From Archilochus colubris (lineage: Eukaryota; Chordata; Aves; Apodiformes; Trochilidae), in contig CM041083.1 of NCBI GenBank assembly GCA_023079485.1, forward strand, positions 171,671,480-171,735,479: a DNA stretch of 64,000 nucleotides, written 5' to 3'. The translations under genes and the position numbers were made by a program. This document shows positions 24,799-38,539 of the stretch, piece after piece. The notes under the pieces were generated by a model that made no database searches, was not told the origin of the DNA, and saw only the letters and a program-made list of their open reading frames with translations. Numbering within the stretch: position 1 is the stretch's first letter; every line of letters begins with the position of its first letter.

Positions 24799-24972
24799 TT
24801 TTGTTTGTTTGTTGTTGTTGGTTTTTTAAAAAAATATAATGAACAAATTCTATCATCAGTACCTTGCCTAGCCAGGTTCTTTCCAGGTTTTTTGTACATT
24901 TGTTTGTTTGTTTTTTTTAAAGATAATAAACAAACTCTGTCATTAGTGCCTTGACTAGCCAGGTTCTTTCCA
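24799..24972. repeat. Tandem duplication, two copies of about 87 bp
   Basis: Two adjacent units share a GT-rich start (TTTGTTTGTTTG or TTGTTGTTGG), then T and A runs, then ACAAA(T/C)TCT-TCAT-AGT-CCTTG-CTAGCCAGGTTCTTTCCA. The shared block ends at 24885 and again at 24972, giving a period of 87 bp. The units differ by several substitutions, so the duplication is not recent. It is a local event, not part of a recognised transposon. Confidence 0.85.
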
Positions 24973-27900
24973 TAGAGCTCTAATATTAAAAATACATCTC
25001 TATCCTTTAAAATTTGTCCTTTAAAATGAAACCAAAGCAGAAAGAAATCTATACATCACTTCTGAGTCCTTTTTTCACTTGTAAAGCAGAATGTTTCTTG
25101 CAAAAGAGGAGCTCATGAAATGGGTCTGTGCTTGTTTCATACACAAAAACCTTCATCTCCTCCTGATAATTAAGTAATGACACAAAGAAAATGGTAAATG
25201 TATGCATACTAATTATTCTTCATATGACAGGACATATCTGCTGGTATAATGCATTCTTTTCCATCCAGCAGTATGCCAGGTTGTTCAATGGCTCTGGTTG
25301 GGAAATGTAGCTCTATAGATTTTTATGTTGTTTCTTTATCTCTGCATTTCCAAATCTGGAGAATTTAGAAACACATTCAATCATCCCCTTCCTTGGAGCA
25401 TTTTTTCATAAAAAATATAAGGTTAGTGACACCTCCTTGTCAGATAAGATAAAAAAAAAACCCCACAACATAGTTCTCATAGTTCTAAATGTAACATTTT
25501 ATAACCTTCACAGTTCCTGGAGTGAGATATGTGTGGTAAGCTGCTGGTCTGGTGGATGGGAAGTGTTCACTCTTCTGGGACAAACAAATCAAGCAAAAGA
25601 TTCTGTTATGTGGGAAATATGGGGATAATTTACATCTGAGAGGAAAGTAAATATGATATTTATGTCTCTTAAGTCATGCCTCAGAACCAGAATGTGTATG
25701 CCAGCCAAGTCAGAAATGTGCATCACAACGCTGGCTGGTAACTTCCCTCTGACAGCCTGTGCATGAAGTCCTCATTTCCTCATTAGCTGTCACTTCTGCT
25801 GGGGTCATTAGGGTGATGATGAACTTTCTACTGGCATAGCTATTGCTGATTACAGAGCCTCACACATTGCATCTTCATAAAAAGAATACAATGAAGACCC
25901 CATTTCAATGAGGTGGTTATAAAACTCCAGTATTTCATTCATGAAATTATGCACCATGGGCCTTCATTATAGTTAATGCAAATTTCTCTATATGTTGTGT
26001 TAAAGTTTTTGAAAACATCTTTATGGCATTTTATGTTTATGGGGCCATCTACATCCATAAATGGGAAACAGCTCAGGCAGTTGCCCAAATACAAAGCCAT
26101 AGTGTTTGCCCATGAGAATCTCCAGCTGGGGAGAGCAAACAATATTATTATCTGGGAGATTATTTCATGAACTTGAGAAAAAAAAAAAAGGAGTTAACTA
26201 AGGAAATTATTACAAATACTGCTAAGAATGCAAACTTTTCAGAAGAAGAAATGGAAGTGAAGTGAATAACTAAATGATAAGGAGGAAAGTGTAGCAGATA
26301 TTTTTAGTTCCAGCACTGCCAAATTTAGGTTCTCACCTTTAAATCTATATTGTTGGAGTGCACTGCTATGCATCACTATATGCAATTTTATGTATTTTGG
26401 CAGTATATTCCATATTATAACAGTAGTCTTTACCCATGTCAAGCCATCCCTAAGTTAGAGTTGAACTGGAAAATTCTAAGTATGTCATCTGGGAGAAATA
26501 GAGAATGTGGTGGGTCCCAAACAGGGATTCTCAACCCTTGGCTAGTTGTGATTTTTGAAAACAGTAAGGAAACTTCCAAATGGAAGAGGTGTGAGCTGAA
26601 GGAAGCCAAAGCTGTCAACAAACCACAACCCAAAGTAGTTGTACTCCTCAAATCTTGGCTGCTTACCTGGCCCTTCATGGCCCTTCATGGTCAAGAAGCC
26701 ATGCAGTGAACTGGAAGGCTGCCTGAGAAGGGGGTGTAAGCTTCTCTGTCATAATAAATCTTTCCACTGCCAAATTATCAGAGGGCTCAGTTTCATTGGG
26801 CTTGTTTCATTCACCTTGCACTTTGGAGAATGATGCTTCACATGCTACATGACTTCTGTATTTTGAGGTCTTGAAAGCAATGGCAAAATTTCAAGAGTTA
26901 TGCACTGGGAGTTATTTCACCAGATTCATCCAGCTCCACTTTAGACACTTAGGACTTTTTTTTTTTTTTCCCCTGCATGAAAAGTACTGAATAAATCTGT
27001 GTTGTTAGTGACTGGGGAAAGCAGAGGCTGCCTTAAGGAAGTGAACAGATGTGTAGGCTGAGTGAGAAAAGATAAGAAAAAACTCAGCTAAGAGGATTTG
27101 GGCTGCATCAAACTTCACATTACTTAGGCCACCAACGGATGAACAGAGAGAAATAAGAGCTGAGGAATGATATCTATAGGGGCTTAGCAGTCATGACTGT
27201 AATTCTTTTATGTGGCCTTTTCATGGATTTTTAAAGGAGAGAATGCCACATTGTTGGCCTCTGGCAGAACAAAATGCTTCTTACACCCACTTTGGGCTCA
27301 AAAGTGCTTTACCTATGTTTTTCAGCATAGTCTTTATTTACAATTTTACAGATTCCAGTTAAACTTTATACAAAATTCAGCTCTGTTTTTGGCTAGGAAG
27401 GAGAAATGTTTGGGCTTTTTACACCTGTTCTCAATAATGACCTCTGTGCTTTAAAACAAATGGAATAATTTTCAAGGTTTAATGGGCTTTTGCCTTCAAC
27501 AGCTACAAATAATCTAATTATCTAGCCTCTCTGGGTACTGAATGATTTAAGAATTAAAGACACAATTAGAATCTGTTACAGTACTTAGAATTCATTTTAA
27601 ACCAATTGCCTGTGGCACTACATGGTCCAGTGAAAGAAAGGCTGCTGGCTAAATGCTCTTCTTCTACTAAATGCAAAACCAAATGTTAGTACAATTATTT
27701 TTTTCATATAACAAAATCAAGATTTCAGAAGTCAAGTAAGTCAAATTATTGTCCCATTTTATGCTATTTTGAAAAAAATCCTCCATGTATCCATCAAGTG
27801 GGAGGAAGGTCATGGATTGACTGCTCTTTGGATCAAATTCATGAATAAATTTGTGAATTCAGTGCACAAAAGGAAAATTACAAATTTGGTGAGGGAAAGT

Positions 27901-28110
27901 GATTTTACTGAAGTAAGTTGGAAGTCATCATGAAGGAGACAGGGGTAGATCAGGAAGCATTAGGAGAACTTCTGCATGCCCCAGGAGTCAGACAGAAGCC
28001 ATGCCCAAAAAATCAGTGAGAAGGATTTACAGAGTCAGTGAGCAGGTGGATAAGGGTGATCCAGCTGATACAATGTGGCCCTTTCCAGAATGCTCTGACA
28101 ACATCATTTG
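24973..28110. other. HTR2A intron 2, nothing recognised
   Basis: Intronic sequence without a recognised repeat family or exon. It contains a T14 run at 26956-26969 and a short perfect direct repeat of GCCCTTCATG near 26670-26690. Confidence 0.5.
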
Positions 28111-28740
28111 GCCCAGATAGCCAAGAAGGCCAATGGCATCCTGGCCTGTGTCAGGAACAGTGTGCCAACAGGTCCAGGGAAGGGATTCTGCCCCTGTACT
28201 CAGCCCTGGTGAGGCCACACCTCGAGTCCTGTGTCCAGTTCTGGGCCCCTCAGTTCAGGAAGGAGATTGAGGTGCTGGAGCAGGTCCAAAGGAGGGCAAC
28301 CAGGTTGGTGAAGGGACTCAAGCACAGATCCTATGAGGAGAGGCTGAGGGAGCTGGGGCTGTTCAGCCTGGAGAAGAGGAGGCTCAGGGGAGACCTCATC
28401 ACTCTCTACAACTCCCTGAAAGAAGGCTGTAGCCAGGGGGGGGTTGGTCTCTTTTCCCAGGCAACTCTCAGCAAGACAAGAGGGCATGATCTCAAGTTGT
28501 GCCAGGGGAGGTTTAGGTTGGATATTAGAAAGAATTTCTTTATGGAGAGGGTGATCAGGCATTGGAATGGGCTGCCCAGGGAAGTAGTGGATTCTCCGTC
28601 CCTGGAGATATTTTAAAAGAGACTGGATGTGGCACTCAGTGCCATAGTCTAGCAACCGCAACAGTGGATCAAGGGTTGGACTTGATGATCTCTGAGGTCC
28701 CTTCCAACCCAGCCAATTCTATGATTCTGTGATTCTATGA
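28111..28740 (+). mobile_element. CR1 LINE 3' end, about 630 bp
   Basis: Truncated CR1, antisense to HTR2A. It starts in the RT C-terminal region ([14 protein letters not shown]), has one frameshift near 28160, then stays open through [36 protein letters not shown] and [13 protein letters not shown] to a stop made by an extra T in the EIFKRRLD segment (about 28613). The tail reads GATCTCTGAGGTCCCTTCCAA and ends in ATTCTATGATTCTGTGATTCTATGA-type units. It belongs to the same tail type as the copy at 43.6 kb. Confidence 0.94.
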
Positions 28741-32739
<3,999 letters not shown>

Positions 32740-33030
32740 TAAAAATATCTTACTAGTGACACCTGCTTAGCTTATGATCCTTTTTGACAGCCAGATCTTG
32801 TTCATCATTCCTGAAATCTGGACAAATTTCCTCAATGGTAGCTGGTTTGCTGTATTTTTCCCAAGTCCATATCTTTGCATTTATCTGCCCTGAATGTTAT
32901 TTATTCTATTCAGACATTCTCTTTAGGGCTCCATATGATTGCTGAGGATTCTGAACCTGTCCCTCTGAGTGCTTGTAACTTCTCCCAGCTCGGTGCTTTT
33001 AGAAAGCTGTGTAAACTTATACTCTATGGA
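32740..33030. repeat. Ancient CR1/L3-like LINE relic (probable)
   Basis: The stretch CTTCTCCCAGCTCGGTGCTT followed by AACTTATACTCTATGG resembles an old LINE 3' segment of reptile and bird genomes that reads CCCAGCTTGGTGTCATCTGC and then GCATACTCTCTATGCC. Upstream words are only weakly similar. Strand, family and ends are uncertain. Confidence 0.35.
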
Positions 33031-36000
33031 CTAGATGAGCAGACCCAAACTGAGCAGATCTTTGCAGGACCTCCACTCAAAGGCCCTCCTAGTCCTGCAG
33101 GGAACAACTAATAATGCTCCTTGGAGCAAGTTTTTGCAGTTATCACTGTCCTTATCTTGCAGAGGTTTAATTTAGTGCTGCCTATGGCAGTGTGGCATGG
33201 GGCAGTGCCAAAGTTGCAATAGTGACAACACACCAGAGTATTTTGGGGTGTTCGTGTCCTTTGGAGATACGGTACAAGATTTGCAAGAGGAGGAACAGAA
33301 TGAGAGACAGAGGAACTTGTTCTGTTCCTAATTAAATTTAGTCTTGGTAAGCACTGAGGAGACCTATTTCTTTGTGCTCTTGGGCTGCTGTAGTATGACC
33401 TGATCCTGACAAGCCATACAAAGAATTTATGGATATGTTTTATCTTGTTTTCTGGTCTTTCAATGGGGAATCTGGTCTCTGGAGCAGGTTTCATGAGGGC
33501 TGGTTATCAGGTCCATGTCTTCCCAGCAGCATCTCTCTGTCAGGCCAGCACAGTTTACACAGGAAAAAATGGTAAGGTATATTTACACTTGAAAATATTT
33601 GCCTGCTCTCTTGCTTCAGTGGCATTTGGGAATTCATTTGTCATATCCTTCTTGACCTCTTGTCCTTGCTCTAAAGATGGATGGGGCAGGGATAAAACAG
33701 CATCTGTCAGATAAACTACCTTGGAAAATACAAGGCCTAGAAAAACACATGATAGGATCCAACTGTGGATACAATAACAGTTAGAAAGGGTGTAGATAAC
33801 ATCTTCCAGGCAGACCTTGGGCTACTTTATGTGACATATGTCACATTTATTTTGTGCTGTGCCCTGGCCACTTATTGAAAGGGAAACAATAGAAAAAAAG
33901 AAACCATGGCTGCAATTTTCATGCATTTCCTTGGTAGGCAGGAAAAGTTTTTAAAAGTTCAAGATTTCATGTGGTCCATGAGAGCTCATATGAGAGGTCC
34001 AGGAGCTTCTATGAGGGAGTCACATCCAAGAGACAAGCAAGTGATGTTTGTGTACTTGTACATTTTCAGGCTGAGAGGCTGAGAGGGGGGGCAGGTAGCC
34101 TCTAGACTGATATATTTTCTTCCTCGTGTAGCCAGGTGGTAGCATCCAGGAAAGGACAAATGTTTTCTCATCAGGCCTTTCAGATGAAGAGGTAAACAAG
34201 CCAAGCTGGGAGGGTGGCAGGCTGCTGTTTGTTGGTAAAAGGAGGTATGGAAAAACCATTTCAAGTGAAAGGCTAAGAAAGTGATGTAAGGAAAGAGGAG
34301 AGTCTGTAGGCTTGGGCAGTTATTGAAGAGGCCCTGTGCATCATCCTGCCTTCTAGAAAGGCAGCCAAGGCCAGCCCTGAGGTCAGCACCAGGCTAGACA
34401 GGACCCCTCTGAAGTGCCTGGTCCTTCCACTGCAGCTGGGAATTACAAAACATCTAGCAAGAATCCCAACAGCTGCTCCATGCTGTCACTCCACACTGTT
34501 ACTGTCATCACCAGATGACATGGGACAAGTCTCCAAGACAGCAGCAACAGGCATCCAGCACCTGATGTGGTTTTGGGTGGGAACACACGTTGTTGTTCAC
34601 CTCTGAGAATTTTCTGCTCTGTGAGCTTGTCCACCTTGGTGGAACTTGCTGGTGCTGGTGGGTGGATGAAGAAGACTGCCCAGTCCAAAGGGTGCAGGCT
34701 GGGGCAGGTGTGGCTGGGCACTTGAATGGGAATTGCCTGAAGTAGCTGTAAAGCTCTCAAGGAGGAAATCATCTCTCTTTTGAGCAAAGCAGTCACAATT
34801 GTCCTTCAGGGGGTTGTGGGATGGGTGATGGAGCATGCTGGATCCACAGTTAGAAGGCACTCTGAAAGAGCGAGACAAGTGCAGAGGTCCCTGGTTTGGG
34901 CACAGGACCCTCAAATATAGATGATGCAGCTGATGCTGGTTGCATCCTGCCATTTCTCTGGGCTGCTGAGACCAAACAAATGCTCCTGCATCAGGGCAGG
35001 TTACCCTCTGCACCATCACTGCTTCTCCTGGAGGTTGACGGTGCATCACACTGTGACGACTCTTCTGATGCACCTGTGTGCATCACCAGTTGACTTATCA
35101 CCCCCATGCAAAAGTCTCCCCCTTTTTGATCTTGCAAGGGAAAAAGCAGAGAGAAAGGATACAGAGGCAGCACCCTCCCTCTCCTAGGGCTTTAGGTGAT
35201 GGCAAAGGAGGATGATGCAGCCTTCCCCCCATGATTAACATTTCGGCTTTGCTGTGCGCAGGAAATCCCATGTCCTGACATCCAAATCACTCCTGAACCA
35301 CAGATTTTGAGTGCCTCTTTCCTCAGCAGCATAGCCTGGCCAGCAGGAGTCCCTGTTGCTTGTCTCAGGGAATCTCACAGGATTTAAAGGGTTTTGCTAA
35401 TCTCATGCATCGGGGTCAATTTCTGCTCCCGTGGCTCTCACTTACACTGTATCTCCCACCAAAGGTAATCGCATCACTAATACAAGAAAATCTCAACATT
35501 ACACCACCACTGATGCCAAACACAGTTTGCAAATGCTACCGAGGGCAAACTGTGCAGAAATACTGAAACTGGGAAATAAACTTCCAGTTTGCTGGATGAA
35601 ACCTCTCTTAAGTCACAGGCTCACGCTTCGACTTTTAGTCCCAAAATAATGAAGTAACAGAAATCTTAGTAAACAGCCTCACTTCCCTCCTGAGATTGTC
35701 TGGATTTTTCTTGAACTGTAGCAATTCAGTTGTGGCACTGGAAAACTAATTCCTCAAAGTTTAGGGGTTGTAAATCCTGACAATCTTTCTACTGAACAAA
35801 TAGGCTGCTGCTTTTTTTCTCTGCGAGCTGTGCTGCAAATTATTTTGGTGACAATGAGAAGAAAGGTCTAATGTTAATCACCTACAAGGGTATGAATTGA
35901 GTCATTATTCACTTAATTCTTAATTTGCTTATCTTATGAAATTACAGCTTTTCATAGTAAGTGTTACTAAAAAAAATCAGCAGAATTAATTCCCATGCCT

Positions 36001-36543
36001 GTTTCAACTTCCACAATATTGATTCCAGAATTTGCTGGTAAGTAGATGTTTAAGCAGGGTATTAGTGTTAAGAGAATTATTTACATTTGTATTACTTCAT
36101 TAAAAAATAATGGAAGGAGTTGCCTACTTTGAATCTAAAGGTTGTCATAAGTGCTTCTGAGCATATTTGCAGAGAAAACTACCTGGCAGGACCCTGTGTT
36201 CTCATTAGGAGTATTGAAAATTAGGAACCAGGGAAAAAATACCTGAAAGAACAGTGAGAAAGCATCTACATGTACATTTTGAGATGATTCCTCTAGCAAC
36301 TGAGTAATAAACTAATGTTCTAGCCTGTGTTTAAAATGCCTGTCACTAAAAATATGAAGTAGGAAAAGGTTCAAGTTCTTCACCTATCCTGACATCCATG
36401 AACCCATTACATATATTTCAATTTATATGGAGTGATTACAAATTTTTTTCTAGAAAAGCATGAAATAATAACAACAACAACATGTTCATGCATGTGTTTA
36501 AAACTCCTCAATACATGCAGTAGGTTACACAGCTAATACTTAC
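33031..36543. other. HTR2A intron 1, remainder
   Basis: No gene or transposon recognised. The part from 33970 to 35200 is less AT-rich than the rest, with several GATGCA/TGCATC words, but no family or open frame of note. An 18-bp palindrome at 33829-33846 is listed separately. Confidence 0.5.
33829..33846. promoter_or_regulatory. 18-bp perfect palindrome around a CATATG E-box
   Basis: ATGTGACATATGTCACAT is a perfect inverted repeat without a spacer. It is centred on an E-box CATATG and flanked on each side by a GTGA/TCAC half-site. It could bind a dimeric bHLH-type factor, or be chance. It lies in intron 1 of HTR2A. Confidence 0.35.
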
Positions 36544-36958
36544 CATACAGTATGGTTAACATTGACACAGGCATGACAAAGAAACCCAGCAGCATATCAG
36601 CTATTGCAAGTGACATTAGAAAATAGTTAGTGGCATTCTGTAGTTTTTTCTCCAGTGATACAGCCATGATGACAAGTATATTTCCAGCAATGGTTAAAAC
36701 AATCACTATCACTGTCAGCAAAGCTGGCCAGTTTTTCTGGGAAAGCTGAAACAGGGAAGAGTAGCACGGTGGACCCATGTTACCTTCACATGAAAGATTG
36801 GTTAGGTTTTCAGAGTCCTCAGTCACATTAAAGAGATGTGATATGTTGATCTCTCCAGCTCCATAAACATTTCTGTAGAGTCTTCTTTCATGATTTATTT
36901 GCATTAAGGAGTTTGCAGTTGGGTTCACAGAGCTCACCTCATCGGAAAGAATATCCAT
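36544..36958 (-). CDS. HTR2A: HTR2A coding exon 1 (N-terminus to TM2/ECL1)
   Basis: First coding exon of the 5-HT2A serotonin receptor, a class A GPCR of the plasma membrane coupled to Gq/11. It encodes residues 1-138 plus the first base of codon 139. The ATG at 36958 begins MDIL, as in mammals, with G at -3 and G at +4. The upstream in-frame extension to 37009 begins with GTG, not ATG, so it is not used. The extracellular tail has N-x-S/T sequons at Asn38, 44, 51 and 54. TM1 is about 77-99 and contains [11 protein letters not shown]2 is about 112-135 and contains LAIAD, where Asp121 is the conserved sodium-site Asp 2.50. There is one extra residue before TM1 compared with human. The donor after TATG is GTAAGT (36543 downward). 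Identity is very confident from the near-identity of the TM segments to mammalian 5-HT2A rather than 2B or 2C. Confidence 0.97.
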
Positions 36959-36960
36959 TG

Positions 36961-37709
36961 CTAAGTCCAGAACCAGAGAAATAAACAGTGAAAAATAGGG
37001 AATTATCACCCTTTGTCACCATCAGGCTTTATATTCCTTAGCTGTCCATGCCAGAAGTGGAAGGAGCAAACTCTTTTGTCCACTGTATTTTTGCCACTAG
37101 CGTGATGCCAAAAACCATACCAGAATTACTCCCAATGCTGAAATGTTTTGTTCTCAGTTCCATAGGAAGTCCAGTGTTGGCACATATTGACAATCCAGCT
37201 GAAAAGCAAAACCAGACTGTAGGATAGAGGATGTGGACTTGAGTGAGGCTTCAGAGAGCAAAAAATGTTGGAGAAATAAAAGAGAAAAAAAAACTTTTGC
37301 AACCAGTAGGACTCCCCTCTGGAGCTACATCTTTTTGCTATTGGTAACTGTAATCACACAATTTTGAACACAGCAGTATTAAAATAGCTTTCCATACCAA
37401 ACAGCACAGTTCTTGCTTCCCTATTAAGAAAGTTGATTAAAAATTCCAGCCAGCATCTTTCCCTTGAAATAATTAGATATGCTCTTATTTATAGTTCATC
37501 TTCCATAACATAGATGATAGTCTCTGACTTCTGCTGTGTTTCAGTATCATTTTCAATCTCTTATTAGAGCTTACACATTCTGCTCCATGCTGATTTTTAT
37601 AGTTAATTTTTATAGTTAATTGTACCTTTTGGTCCAGCCTGGCTTCAGAATGGAAATTAAACAAGTAGATACTATAATTTAAAAAAAATACAATTTAAGG
37701 AAGACTTAC
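36961..37709 (-). other. HTR2A: Proposed 5'UTR intron of HTR2A
   Basis: Reading the minus strand, a strong donor (AAA followed by GTAAGT) occurs at 37709. A T-rich tract ends in TTCTGGACTTAG at 36961, two bases before the start codon at 36958. A 749-bp intron between them would leave a non-coding leader exon upstream. Vertebrate HTR2A genes have untranslated sequence well upstream of the ATG, so such an intron is plausible. No transcript data are available here. An alternative acceptor (GGCATGGACAG, near 37040) could leave a longer leader. Confidence 0.4.
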
Positions 37710-38485
37710 TTTGTACTTCAGAGCCCACTCTCAAACTTCAGATGGGTTCACTTTGCACCTTGATTTACCATATTCTTCACTGTGTTCGGCCAGTTTTGTG
37801 TCCTTTTTCTTCAGCCTCCTTCAAAATGGTGGTATTTGGAAGAGTTTTTTGACTTCTAAACTGCACACTTGAGTGAAGGCAGTTCCTGTGCTGTGAGGCT
37901 TGCTCTTTTCTTCTGAGAGATAGGCTGCTCGCTGACTCTTTCCTTGTGCATTTCCCCGCCCCAGGGCAAGCTATATTTAAAATAGTAGTAATAGCAGAGC
38001 CCTTCTGGAAGTGACACAAAAGCAAGAGCACAGGCACAGACACACATGAAAAAGCAGCCTGCACGGAGGAATTACTGATTTCAGCAGGGATGGAATTTCT
38101 TGCTCTCTGCCTTCTTCGCTTTGTCAGACCTCCCACTATCCAGATGTCAGAAACTGCAAGGTAGCAACAGCAGAGGAGGGCAGACCAAAGAAGGTTTTTC
38201 TGCAGCTTTTGCAGTGTGTGTGTTTCTGAGGTCCTCTGCTTGGGTGCTTTTTCACTGCACGCTTTTCCCTTTGCAGAGGATGGCTTGCAAACAGCTGCAG
38301 GCAATTACAGTGTTTTACAGGATGCAGCCTTACAAGAGACAAAAACTGAGGCTCACAATGGTAAATACTAGTGAAAAACATTAATGTGAAGCTTTTTCCA
38401 TGTAGAGGGGGTATAATGACAGCTTTAAAAGGAAGCAGTGTTGTTCAGTCCCTTTCATTTTTAACCCCAGGACTGTACTGACATG
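37710..38485 (-). other. HTR2A: Proposed HTR2A 5' leader region
   Basis: Candidate non-coding first exon of HTR2A, ending at the donor at 37710. It contains a GC-box-like CCCCGCCCC (37954-37962) and a second TATA-like AT run (37971-37984), either of which could support an internal start site. A 175-codon open frame on the minus strand (37777-38304) has no ATG, so it is not proposed as a protein. The distance to the ATG (about 0.8-1.5 kb) is in the range expected for HTR2A promoters. This is inference only. Confidence 0.3.
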
Positions 38486-38505
38486 TTAATCAAATTGGCT
38501 GTAGA

Positions 38506-38539
38506 TATTTATAAAAGAATTGAACTCCCTCTGATGTCA
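38506..38539 (-). promoter_or_regulatory. Candidate HTR2A core promoter (CRE-like site plus TATA box)
   Basis: On the minus strand a CRE/ATF-like TGACATCA (38539-38532) lies about 18 bp upstream of a consensus TATAAATA (38513-38506), pointing toward HTR2A. A start site would fall near 38480. The spacing and order look like a compact inducible promoter about 1.5 kb upstream of the start codon. AT-rich DNA produces TATA-like strings by chance, and known mammalian HTR2A promoters are described as lacking a TATA box, so confidence is low. Confidence 0.3.

Noticed and set aside
36959..37009. Upstream in-frame extension of the HTR2A first coding exon by 17 residues
   Set aside because: It begins with GTG, not ATG, and the mammalian-type MDIL start at 36958 has a good initiation context.
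37777..38304. 175-codon open frame on the minus strand upstream of HTR2A
   Set aside because: Its first codon is TTG and the translation contains no internal Met. The composition is unremarkable and no family was recognised. It overlaps the proposed 5' leader.
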